This document shows positions 49,701-62,200 of a DNA stretch of 64,000 bases, piece by piece. The notes beneath the pieces are model-generated. The model saw only the letters and a program-made list of their open reading frames with translations, ran no database searches and was not told where the DNA came from. Numbering within the stretch: position 1 is the first letter of the stretch; each line of letters opens with the position of its first letter. Source of the DNA: Melieria omissa (Eukaryota; Arthropoda; Insecta; Diptera; Ulidiidae); the NCBI GenBank assembly GCA_963971225.1, contig OZ020267.1, positions 682,001 through 746,000 on the forward strand, in the 5' to 3' direction. Both the position numbers and the translations under genes were made by a program.

Positions 49701-52700
49701 ACGGAAATGCCAAGCGGCGCTGCAAAGGCCGCTACCAGCGACTGAAATGCAAATGTGCGGGAATCGGCAGCGTCTGTGATTGGATTAGTTCAATTTCGGC
49801 AAACATTAGCAAACGGCGGCAAGCTGACAATCGCGCCCTCGGAGGCCCGTCTGCAGACTTTCTCTGTCTTACGATTCATTAGCATCGGCGGCGGCAGCCA
49901 ATCAAACTCATATTTTGCACGATTAACATGACAACGCATAGTGCACAAACACTGAGCGTCACAGCGCCTCTCAAGCCTCATGAATCCAGCCACCAGCCTC
50001 ACCGAAAATGCCAACCGGAGTGTTCGCGCGCATTGTGCACTCAGCTGTGCACAAATTGGCGAAAATCGATTCAAGAATTCATCGATACCAATTTGCAGTC
50101 TTGCGCAATTTTCCCTTTCTCAGGTATCGTCCTGGTCTTTGTGCGCTAATGCGAAAAGGGGTGAACGAACGGATTCCATATTGCGCCAGTGCACCGAAGT
50201 AAGGGTAAATGCCCGGCGAAGGCGCTGCCTGGGGATTTGTTTGTGTTTTTTTCAATTGATTTGCGGAGAAAGTGTCGATTGTGTAATTGTGCAAAAATTT
50301 GGGAAAGCTACAAATTTTGCGTCTTACGGCTGGGAGGGGAAACCACCGAGACAGATGTTAGACGTCTTTGCGGTGCGCACTGCAGTGTGCTTGTTTTCAT
50401 AATTTCCTTACAAAAAACGTGCTGACAATTCCAATAAGGCTTTTAAGCCCACTGTACTTTGTATGACGGTTGCGCACTTTGAATTTCCATTGCAAATCAA
50501 CAAATCCTTGCTACTTCCTTTGCAATTCAGCACACTGCCCTGGAGTAAACATACGTGAGTTTGAAGGAGTTTTGTCGGTAAAGTACAAATGTTTTATGTA
50601 ATGCGTTAAATGCTCAGTACTTCGGGGGTTTATGAAATAACGGAATTTTCATTTATCATACAAAAGGTCATATCTGTGGTAGTCGTAGTGCTTCCTTCAA
50701 ATTCAGCGTTGTTTTTAAAAACACTTGGAAATCCACATCAGAGCCAAGACCTTCGGAATATTATGGATTCCTTCCTTTAATTTCAATCACATAAATTACT
50801 AAGGTCAGGGCTAAGATCGCTTTCATATAAAACATGTTGCAAGTAAAAACGCGTTACAAATTAAATTTGATTGGAATTTTAGCAAGCACGACTCAATTAC
50901 CAACAAATTTCAAGTCGCCAGTTTGAGGTGTCGAACAATCCACAGCGAGATAAATATCGCATGAAACCAAACTAGAGATAGTAAGCTATACTAGGTTCGT
51001 TAGCTTAACTAAGCAACCCAAATTGTTCAGTGTTCACTCCGATAGCGATTATGGAGATGTAACTAATCTTTCGCGTACTATTTAAGCTACTCGCCAAAAT
51101 GCTGTTTGGACCTTATCAGTGCAGCTTGTAGACCCATGCTTCTAATGAGTCAAATCGATACTCACCATCTCGTTATTGATTACAATACAGAATTCGATAG
51201 CCCGATTAGGGATCGCCTATACTCCAAATTGTCTGAACTTTAAAGCTCGTGAGATTTTGTAGAGCGATGTTGAGCAATACGGGACCACGGGGTCCCGTCA
51301 AGGTTTGAAGTGCCTTCTCCGACCTATGCGATAACGTTTGATGTTTCAGTCAAGGTCATTTTTTGTAATTTTACTTTGGGGTGGACGGGAAAAAGGTACT
51401 GCGCAAAATCGTCGGCTCTGTTCGTAATGACGACGGCGATTGACCATGAAGCTCCGGCGGAAAATGGCCGTTTCTCCAGTGGGGGCACCAAGTTGAAGAC
51501 TCCCTATTAGTTCTCGGTGTAACCAACTGGAGAAGGCGCGCGAAAAGCAGATACGCCTGAAGAGAAGTTTTACGACAACCCGTAATCCGGTAACCGGTTG
51601 CTATGACCAGTTATTAAACTGTAACTAAGTATCTAATCTTCAATGGGATTAAGAATTATAATTTAGACATCGCGTTGCGTCTCGAGCGATTGCGATCTGT
51701 TTTCTTTCTTACCCTCATTTTGTTCCCATACAATTTTACTGCGCGCTATGGAATCGAATGAATCTCTCATGAATATATGCTTATGTACCTTTATGAATAG
51801 TTAAATATTCATTCGTTTACATTTCTTCGCCTAACAATAGAATTGCCTCCGACTAAATTAATGCTGCACTCCCAAGCCCCTCTTATGACACCTCTTAAAG
51901 CAAATCCCATAAGCAAATCCTTCCAGCAGCGAAAACCCTTTCATTTTTCATAAAAATTTTCTTGTAAATTTAGCACAAAAAGCGGGTTTTTTGTGTTTGC
52001 CACAACACCCCAAAGGCTTTTTCGTGTCGTGTAACGTGTCAGTGTCACTTACAACAGCAAAAAACACGAGACAAAAAATTATGAAAGCGGCCATAAAATA
52101 ATGCGCATTGTTTGCATTTAACGTCAGAAACGTTTTGTTAAGCTAATGCTCGATGCCGAAAAGCGACAAAAGAGGCAAAAAATCGGAAAAACTCACAATA
52201 AACGACAAAAAGTTTGTCCTTATATCACTTACAGCAACTCGATGGCTGGCAAGTAGAGATTTCGGAAATATCTTTTCACAATTTTTTTTAGAAAACTTGC
52301 GAATAGAAAAAGGGTAAGACGCGTTTCAGGAACGGCAAAGTACACGCATATGTAATATGTGAGCTCTGCATTGTAGTTGCAATTGGAAAATTAAAAAAGC
52401 AGTCGGAGAAATGCAATTGAACTAATAGCAAGAACCCACAGGGGCTGGTTGAAATGGAATGGAAAAAATTTCACGAATAGGGGACGACAGAAAAAAGCAG
52501 TCACGGGTAATGGGGGGTTTTTTTACAATACAATTGCGCAAGTGCCAAGCAAATTAAAATCGAAAATGATGAAAGTACAAAAAATGTTTTCGTTGAAAAA
52601 GAGAAAATTCAATTTTCCAACGACCTTATTCAGTTTGTGCCCATAAATGAACTCGTGAAGAGGGAAGACAGAAGTATCACGCAAACTGGTTCTTTGGTGC

Positions 52701-54583
52701 CAAGGAATACTGCAATGGATTTATTCAAATGTGTACTGAAGCAGATTGCGGCTTGTCAAGGATTTACGATGCAGAAACGAATAACAGTTGCCACAGGTTT
52801 CGAGCAAGACACACTTTCCACGGCTGAAAATGCAGATCTGTCATCTAGCGCACACCATGCTGCAACACCTCTTTTTTATGGCCGCACAGCCGAATTTCGA
52901 GTAGTACCCTCATTAGGCATTAGGCACTGGTGTTCGCTGGGGGTAGACGGCGAAGTGCGAAGATCAGCGCGCATCCTGGGAGGCTCAGGCAGCCAAACGA
53001 AAAACCGATCTGCATTTCGCACGCAAACACAGACGACGAAGACATGAAGTCGTATGCGAAGGTAATTCCTTTTCTCACTTGGTTCAACCGCTGCTTACCG
53101 CCACCCTAACCGCCTGTGATGGCAACGGCTGCATTGCTGCCTGCATCAAGGTATGGGACACGGTGATCGACTGGTCGCTGGGTAGTTTTTTGCCGCCACG
53201 GAGCTATGGGTGACGATGACGGGTACGGGTAGTTTTGTTCCCGTTTTATTACGTTTATTTCGAGTGTGAGATAGGCGACAACGACACAGTGCCCTTCTTA
53301 GTAGACACACCTCTTGTCGTTGCTCATGTTAATGTTATTTATGGAAATGCCTTTGTGGCCGCCGTTGCACTACGGAATATTCCCCGCCACATCATCGGGT
53401 TTGCTTGCTTATCTAAGAAAACGATTTAATTTGAACTTCTTAGTGTTCTAGCTGTGCTCGAGCACAAGTTCTAGTGTTCGAGCACAACTAAAACACTGGC
53501 TCCACATAAGCGACGTGTGATGTGTGGTTTAGTTGTTCGCTTCCGAGAATATCCAAAAGCTAATCTAACATGGCAGCGAAAATTGCATGAGTCCATCAGA
53601 GGTAGGCATTACCAAATTCGCCCGAAACGCCTATTACGGTTGTCGTTTTGAAGCTTTTGAAATTCCCAATTTCTCAAGAACCCGTTAGATATTGTATGGC
53701 TGTTGTCCTTTCCAACGGTAACCGAGCACCACTCCTCCAACGTGTTTAGAGAACGATTAAGAGAACGGGATCAAATGTCGAGGGTGAAACCAATGAAAAT
53801 TTACCGTGGGTCGCACTTGAACATGAATACTTTTGCCGGAAAGCACTCACTTTGTAGCATTTGCCTGCTGTGTTGCGGTAAATGGGGTCAAAAGTCCGTT
53901 ACGCGCTGCGCGACAAACGTACTATTTTTAAATGGCAAGGCGACCTCAACTGCGCGCCGTGGTGAGGGTGGGCGCACTCACACAACAGCTCAACAGTTGC
54001 CTTCTCTGCGTAAAAACGCCCCTTTGATTTCTTGGTAGCAGCAAGCCTAAATTAAACAACAACAGCAAAAGCAGCAACTCTAATTTTAAACAACGGCAAT
54101 TATTAATTTCAACGCGCTATGAACAGTATGGCGCTGTGGTGCTGTGGCGCGCTGGTGCGTGTTTGCGCGCATATGCGTCGCTTTGTAGTCGGGTCTCTGA
54201 AATTTAGGGCGAGGACACACGAGGAAGCCGTTAAAAGTCTGTCCTTGGGGGTTTATTGGAATTTTTTGCGACATCTCTCTCGGATGATTAATCCTATGGA
54301 AACAGATTGTGCTCGAGCAACAGAATTTTGTACGGTTTTGACGCTTCGCAGACACGAGGGCAAGTTGTCATAAAGTCATTCAAAGGCTAACAGATAATGA
54401 GAAGTCTTCATGAAGTCGTCTCGTGGTCGAAATTCGACCTTTTGTTGGAAGCGTGTGATTCTACACATCTATTGGAGGTACTCTCTCTACCGCTGAAAAG
54501 AAAGTGAAAAATCGATCAGCCTACTAACATATGGTGTACCTACGTAGATGTATTATTGTAATTTAAGATGCTAGAGGGGAAAG
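43739..54583. other. gene-free upstream region of string
   Basis: About 10.8 kb without a convincing exon on either strand. Frames up to 195 codons (47120-47707) lack family resemblance. Base composition is more balanced than in the repeat-rich DNA at 26-30 kb, and I see no complete transposon. It is probably distal enhancer DNA of string by comparison with Drosophila; no individual enhancer can be named from sequence alone. Confidence 0.45.
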
Positions 54584-54808
54584 GCAGCCGCCATAGCTCA
54601 GCTGGCTAGTGCGTTGGGCCGCGAGTCAAATTTGACGCTCGAACCCAGGTTCAAGACTCCGTTGCTGCTAACACCAAAAAATAAGAAACACAACAATTTT
54701 TCTTACGGCAGCTGTACTCTCAGCAGAAAATGGCAAACCTTTGAGAGTAAAATTGCCTACGAAAAAACTCCCAACTCGCCGTTCGGAATCGGCATAAAAC
54801 TGTAGGTG
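54584..54808 (+). repeat. tRNA-derived SINE, copy 2
   Basis: This copy shares about 130 bp with 30026-30150, including A box TAGCTCAGCTGG (54594-54605), B box GGTTCAAGACT (54648-54658) and the AACAACAATTTTTCTT-like body. It then continues with CTCAGCAGAAAATGGCAAAC and CCGTTCGGAATCGGC to about 54,808, a tail absent from copy 1. The 3' end is not sharply defined. Confidence 0.68.
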
Positions 54809-55061
54809 CGGGTAGTTAGGCTTTAGTCTCGTAATCGGGCTGTTGTGCCAGTCAAGAAGAAGAGGGGAAAGGTTAACAGTTTAGCCGTATGTGAAAGCGC
54901 ATCTAAACCTTCACTTACTGTTTGGAAGTTTTGGGCCATTCAAAATAAGTCAAATTCGGTGTGAATAATATCAATAATTCAAGTTTTCCTACAGCTTTAA
55001 ACCCCAAATTAATTTTATATCAGCTGTTTCTTTCTTTTTTCTCCATTGTGAATTCGTTTAA

Positions 55062-56027
55062 CCCTTTAACTGTTTAATTTTGTTTCGAAAAACTTTTTCT
55101 GCCTGCTTAATTATTTTCCAGCGAAGACGAGTATACTCGACATAAACAGAGTAAAATGTTTCTGCCCGTAAATGTATGTAATTATGACTAAAAATCAAAC
55201 GTTGCGTGTTGGTTTTTTAGAAAAAATATATATTTATTCGTTATTAACAAACAAAATTTATTTGATTGATAAAAAATATATCATACAAAGATAAAATAAT
55301 AAAATAAAGGAATAAAAGTACTTACTTTTACTTCTCTTTTTAATAAAATCCACAAGACTCTATAACTTTTCTTCTCTTAACTATTATAATGCACAATCAA
55401 CTGAGAAACCCATACGGCATACGTTTTTATTTGCAAAAAACCGTTTTGTAACCGTATTTCCCCAGAATTTGTTATTTTAGCTTAAGACAAGTTATTGTGT
55501 ATTAAAATAAATAAAATAAAAAAGCCTAACAAATATTCTGAAATGTAAGGGAGAGGGCTGGTTTGTGAACCAGGATGGGTTGTGAACCATTACCGTTTTT
55601 TCTTTCCCTAATTGACATATCGCCAATCTTTCAGATGGTTCACAACCCAGCCACTTTTTTGGAAAAGCGAAAAATTTCGTCCTTAGAAAATTGGACGTAG
55701 AGAGTTAAATATCAATCAAAACAGTAATCCGTCTTCATAAAAAAGTTGCGTTTTATATTTACCTTTCCAACGGTATCTTCGATCTTTCGATATCTTTATT
55801 CTGAGAAAAGTTAGAGCCACAAAACAAAACCCGGTTCACATCCCAGCTCTCTCCCTTACATATTTTATAAGATCTTTATTTGCCCTTTCTCAGGGAAAAA
55901 ATTACAGTTGTTTCGTTGAATATTAATACGAATGCGACTTTTTTTCTTCACGACGAGTATACTTGACATTATGCGAACATTTTTCGTTTTGCTCTGTCGA
56001 GTATACTCGACATAAACAGTTAAAGGG
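55062..56027. mobile_element. non-autonomous piggyBac-type element
   Basis: TTAA lies directly outside both ends (55058-55061 and 56028-56031) and the inverted ends are CCCTTTAACTGTTTA and TAAACAGTTAAAGGG, which is the CCC...GGG plus TTAA signature of piggyBac. The 966-bp element carries a palindromic word GAGTATACTC near both ends: at about 55,129 on the left, and at about 55,953 and 55,999 on the right, the last within the 16-bp palindrome GTCGAGTATACTCGAC. No transposase remains. A smaller TA-flanked element is nested at 55546-55858. Confidence 0.85.
55546..55858. mobile_element. TA-flanked MITE nested in the piggyBac-type element
   Basis: Inverted ends TAAGGGAGAGGGCTGG and (complement) TAAGGGAGAGAGCTGG, with TA at each edge; 313 bp. 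Inside, the word GGTTGTGAACC and its complement GGTTCACAACCC recur. It shares CTTTCCAACGGTAT (55763) with the element nested at 38241-39185, and both are organised as short repeats of their own end motif. Confidence 0.75.
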
Positions 56028-56143
56028 TTAAGCAAGTTTTTATGGAAAAGCACCGAAACAGGCACTAACATATGCTATTTATTTTTTGTATTTGTTCGAA
56101 ATTAAGGCAAATTCAAGCCAAAAGTAAGGTATCTTTCTGTTTT

Positions 56144-56205
56144 GATCCCGGGATCGGATTTCTTTTATCCCGGGCTTTTCGGGATCCCGGGATTGCAATC
56201 TCTAA
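56144..56205. mobile_element. probable hAT-type terminal fragment
   Basis: Repeated CCCGGGATC/GATCCCGGGAT words end in GGGATTGCAATCTCTA, resembling hAT ends of the type 'TAGAGATTGCAATCCCGGGA'. No opposite end was found in the window, so it may be a truncated copy that abuts the piggyBac-type element. Confidence 0.4.
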
Positions 56206-59200
56206 TATGCATTACATGTATGTATATTTATGTATGCATTTCAGAACATGATGGCAGGAAATGTCTGCAAAACCGATAAATTCGCATGAATTCATTAAAA
56301 CTAGAATCTAGCTGATTAAATGCTTTGGAATGGCGCAATTTCATTGTGTCCAATCTACAGAGGAATGTTTGATGTCGCCACAAGTCTAACCGTCGACATC
56401 CGTTGCTGATTGCCTCCAAAAGAAAACCCATTAAGCGTTCTCTGCTCCATTTGTCATAAAAATCGAAATTGTGGTACTTGGCAAACCACCAAACATACTC
56501 GTACAACACCAAATGACAGACAGCAGAGCCGAGGCGGCGAATGCGAGTCCAGTTGTTGTTGGTGCGGAGCTGCTGGTCGAGCAGCATGAAGAGCGCGGAT
56601 GCGCAATCAACGGAAATGATAATATTTTCATACGCATTTCCAACAGTTCATAAATTAATGTGCTCCCCCTTTCAATATCGGGTAACGCACAGCAGAGCAA
56701 CAGCGGGAGCGGGTAAGGGGAAACATCAAGTAAAGTGCTCCCTCACAATCCGAAATTGGAGCGAGGGCATTCGCGGAGTCTGTCACAAAACCAGCACACA
56801 AAATGTGTGTCTGCGACAACAGTTGAAGCGCATTGATACGCGTTACGATAGCAGAAAATCTAGGCTCAAGTCACAAACTGAGTCATCAGCCGGCGCAGCC
56901 TCCTCTTGCCTCCGTGAGCCCCAGCAGCCAACTCCACCAGCCATAATCGTTGTTAGAGATCTCAAGGCTCTGCGTTCATTTGTGTTGAATTGATTTGGTG
57001 CCCACCAAATATACAAATGAATTCGCAGCGCTTGACACGCGAACATGATTCGAGAGCAGCACCGGCAGCATTGGGGGCTTGAAGCTCTTAAATTGTTAAT
57101 GGGCATCTGCTTAATAGTAGGTTAATGCGCAGTCTTCGGATGGTAGCTTTGTGCGCACACAATTCTATTCAATTCAGGCCGGAATGGGGGCACACGCTTT
57201 GTGTGGAATATGAGTTGCGCTCAAGTTTATAGCAGTGCCATTGTTATTGGAGGAGAAGTAGAACTCTTCTTGTTATTCAATGCTTATAAAATTGCATTTT
57301 TATGTAAAGCCCGCAGCGTGTAGATTCCCATTTACTTGTCTGTGATCTCTGTAACGTAACGTAAAATTGATTTTGAAGCTTAGAAAAGCAGGATCCGTTT
57401 CCGCTGCTACCTGCGGTCAAAGTTGAAGCCCGTTTCGCGTACAGACCGTTTGGCTTAGAAGGACAAAAACACACAAAGAACACATTGCACTGGTAGTCGG
57501 AGCCCATTACGAATGAAATCAGCCTTGGCGCTCTTCTTTGTTGTTGTCGTAGCTTCTTGACATAAACTGCGGTAATTAAAATAGCGGTAAACATAGGAGA
57601 AAGGAAATAATAACAGGCGCCAAATTTCTGAAACAACAAGCAGAGCTGCGTAAACAAGCCGCAAATATTTTCGGCTGCGACAGATATGTGAAATGTGAAA
57701 GATAATTGCGCCTTGGATTTGGCGATTGCGAAATTTTAATATTTAGCAAGAAACAAGAACCAACCCAGCAACAACAACAGTAAGGACATCAACCAGGCAT
57801 AAACAGAAGAATCGAACATGTAGAAAGAACGAGGCCGGCGGTCAGTGGTCGGCGCAGAAAAGGAGGAAAACAGGCATGAACTCGGAGCGAAGAGCCGGAA
57901 CGAGCACAGCGGCAACAAAGGCAACATTTTCGAAAAGGCAAACAGACATTTTTGTAGTTTATTTTCGTTTGTAATTGAAATGGAAGTTGAGAATTCATTG
58001 TTTTGCTTCTGCGAAAAGTCGCCGCCTGCGAGTGTGTATATACCGAAACACTCTGCGCATCTTATGTTACGTCCGTCCACGCTTATTGCGGAGGCAGCCA
58101 CAGTGTAATAAACTTTGCTGTGGAGCCACGGCCGCCATCATCGCCACCACCACCACCACCACCACGCAACCGCCAAACACCAACAAACACCACTTCAAGA
58201 CAAAACAAAAACAAAGCACGATACGAGCACTTCTGTCTTCTGCTTCCCACAGTTGCTGCCGCCTCGGCAGTGCAGCGTAATGCAGCTCGAATTCCAATGA
58301 ATTCGGCTGAAGTTGGAGCTGTGGCGGAAGCGGCGGGGACAACAACACCCGCGGCAGCGCAAAGTGTTAAAAAACCGTATCAAAACATGCCACGCAAGAC
58401 GCTGAACACATCGCTTCATCGTAGGCTACGCAACTCCGGCGTGGGCTCAACCCCTCCACTAATCCAGCAAGGCCGCTTTCTGCAGTGACGCACTCGAACG
58501 GAGACAAAAAGGCCACAGACTGCTCTTCCAGTTCTTCGGAATACGTCTGTGGGCGCGGGGTCCACACCATCCTCCGTCCATTGCCAACACCGCCCCTGAA
58601 CCGCCAGCGAATGCTAAGGGAAACGCAGAGCGGGCAGTGGGGCACAACGCAAAGTGACCGATCCGCTATGGCAAACATCCAACATTCATGCGACATTCAT
58701 TTAGTAATATTGGCTTTACTCGAGTTGCCGCCAAGGGGCGCTCCGCAGTGTTGGGCCGTTTTTGTATATTTGTACAACGATTTATCTTCCATCCTCCGGC
58801 GGGGCAGCGCGAAGCTCACAACTTTGCCATGCGACGTTGGCCGGTGTGTGCAATTGGCAGTCCGGCACTAGGCACTTGCAGTTTGTGTATTTTAGAATTT
58901 TACTCCTCTGCAGCATCCTCACAATGCAGCGCAAGCAATACGCACTCGTAATTACTAATTGCTGTTTGTCAGTGCTCATTTCCGCTTCAAGTCCGCTGGC
59001 CGCTCATCCATTCGCCCCGCATTCCCCTTTCTGCGCGTATTAAACTTTTTATGCTTTTTTGTGTGCGCCTGCGATTTGCAGTAATTGAGCGGCCAGCTCT
59101 CGCAATTGTTCGGGTGCGGTGCTGTGTTGCAGGATGGATGGGCAAACTTGCCAGAATGAGCGCTAATTGATGTCAACTTTAGCATTTCAACTCCACACGT

Positions 59201-62200
59201 TTCGATCAATGCAATGTGGTGCCGCTGCCTCACTTTGGACACTTATTCTTGCGAGTCTTCAGGGGAGTCTACAAAAATCCATAGTTACAATCAACGAAGG
59301 AAAAGTGTTAAATATTTATTCCGCCACCAACTTCGATTCGTACCTAATGCTGTCCATATATATTTCAGACCCAATTAAATAAATTCATGAAGTGGCTGTC
59401 TGTTCATTGAATTAAATGTGAAATCTCTACGACAAGTCGTCTCATGCACGTGGGGGCGTGTGGAGAATTAAATGTGGCTGGCGTGAACGACAGTGGCCCT
59501 CTTGAGTGCCACACGTTGCAAGGCATGCGCACAATCACGGCTCTGATGACAAATTCGAGGCCATGTGCTTGTGATGGCTCCACTTAGATCAGCAGCCGAA
59601 GAAGAGAACCAGACCATTTCGAGAGGGTGGCGAGCGAGGAAGCGTTCACTTCCGGTTTTTGGCGCGTGCTCCAATCACGTGCACGCACAAAATTTCCTAG
59701 TTGCACGCCGAAGGAAATCCACTTAAGTCCTCAGACACGGCAAGCCAGGCATTATTGGAAAACGAGTTCTTCAGGGGGCTGCAGTTGGTGCACCAATAAA
59801 TCGGAATTCAATGACAACGCCTTGACAATTATAACTGCAATAAATTGTGCTTCTCTGAAATGTGCTCGGCCGAAGTGGCGGTCACGAAGATTACATGGAA
59901 GCGGTTTCTGTGTTCCCCTACTATGGGACTGTTTACAGAAAAGTGTAATGTGCTGTTGTTTTTCTGTTGAGCTGTAAAGTCGCAAAGCACCAACCCTTTC
60001 CGTCGCGAAAATGGGTCAAGTGAGCTAATTACGCAGCATCAATGAGACACATTATCCTCCGTAGAAAGCCACTAAATCAGTAAAGAAAATAAAAATGTCC
60101 GCAAATGTCCACACAAAGGCACCAAAGCTTCATACTCTCTCACTCGGGACGCGGTCGTCCGCAATTTACGATCGCTTTGACGTGATCTTAAATGTAAATT
60201 TGTGTCAGGACTGCCGTGAAAAGCCATTGTTCTCTAATAGAACGGGACGGTTCGGCGAAATGGTCCGTTCAAGCGTTCACTTGTGTAAAATGTCTCCTTT
60301 GTTTAGCGAAGTACAACAAAAGTAAACTTCATTCCTCAAAGAATGAAAAATGCCCACCCATTAGCCTTTGTCGTTGCGACGGACAAGATCACGAACGCGC
60401 AGAGCACTCCAAGCCTGACCTCGGATCAGATCATGCCGCAACTGTCCGTAGCTCGGACATTGTGCCAAGAGATGCTGTAAGCGCCGAGAGATTAATGTCC
60501 ATTGTTATGTTGTTTTTGTTCTTCGGGAAACGGGAAAGTGAAATCCGCCAAATGGAAAATTAGCGGTATTAAAGTAAAATGTTCGTGGATCACCCTTCGG
60601 CTGGGCGCATGACGCAAAGGGTTGCGCATAGTGTGACCTCGCTGACGGTTTTGAGTTGCATCGCGCGTTGTCACGGCGCTGGGTCCATAGAAGATTTGTC
60701 TTGGCAGCGATTAGCTTCGAGGTGGATGAAACTGATTTCCCAACCATCCACAAAAAATTACAACAAAGCGAGATAGCAATTTTGCTACATCAAGCATGGG
60801 AATTTCGAAAGCGGATGGGAAGCACACTTTGAATTTTTCAATGATGATGATTTGTAATAATGGCCATTTTCGGTGTGCAGTTATTCATGCAGTTATTTCA
60901 TTGCTACACATCACTGACAGCAGTTCCTTAAAATAGGTCATATGCGTCGAAACAATTCATATTCCAATTTACAGCAATCAGTTGTTTATTCCCGCCTTAA
61001 GATCGTTTATTAAGTTATTAAAACGAATATTTAACGACATCAGCGCACAAAAATGGGCCACCATCTGGTTCTGCCGTTCGCTATTTGAATAGTTATGGCT
61101 AATTAACAAGGCACTCCACGAATGGATATTCTTTCCATAAATTCGCAACTACCATACTCCTGCTCTGGCTATAATTTTCCAGATTCGCCTCTGGCTATCG
61201 TTAAACATCCAGATGTTGATGTGCCCGCCGGCGTCACCGTCAACAACCACAATAAAACGATATTTAAATGGCCTTTAATAGCCGTTCAGCGAGTTGGTAC
61301 CCATTGATTTGTTGGTACACGGTGTCGTAAAAAAATGACCGGCGTCTTCAGTAACTTCGCGCAGATTTCGTGTGCGGATGCCCCGTTTGAGCTTGTCTAA
61401 TGAGCTTACTCGAGTGTACTAGGAATTGTTGTGTATTTGCGTAAATTTTTATATTTTGTTGCCGTATCCGTCGCCGTGACTTTGATCTGGAATTCTGAAA
61501 TTAAAACCTCGCTAAAAGTGAGCGCACTCCAGACGAGCTGCGGAGGCGCTGACGTGGTTGACGTGTTCAGAATTCAAATTCTTAGCATACCCAGGTAGAA
61601 TTTCTGATGTTTGAATACATGGTCGTTGACAGGAAATAGCAACGACGCGGTGCGCAGATATTTGAATATTACAGAAATCATGAAGAACAATAATCGTATT
61701 GGCGTGTGTGTGTATGAAGGGAGAGGGAGGTGACAGGTGTGGATCATACTAGTGCAAGTTTGTGGCATGCCAAACTTAAGCGTCGGAGGCTTCAATTCAT
61801 TTCTGTTCGGTCGCTTTCAGCACACTGAACTGCAGCTGAAAACGGCTTCGAGTATCTGAGTACTTGTGATGTAGTTAGCGGCTGCGGTTTAGTACCGATG
61901 CTCTGCCATTGCAGTGTTTGTTTGACGATGCAGCAAGAGGTCCTTGCACTTCAGACTATTTTTACATGGCGTGCGGTGTGGGCATACAGCGGAAACTGGT
62001 TGGGGAAACTAGTTTCGCTTGCGCGTCGATGGCGTGTTGAGCGCAGATTTCCCACTAAATCGGCCAACTTAGTTGCCGATTTAAAACGAGCTTGCGCAAA
62101 GCTAGAAGCCATAGTGGAAGATTTATTTCTTTTCAAAGAATTTCAAGGATGCTGACTACGGTGTAATGCGCACGTCCACAGTTCATTCACTGAAGATTGC

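Noticed and set aside
58003..58488. 161-codon plus-strand frame
   Set aside because: It is generated by CAC/CAA triplet runs and has no recognised domain.
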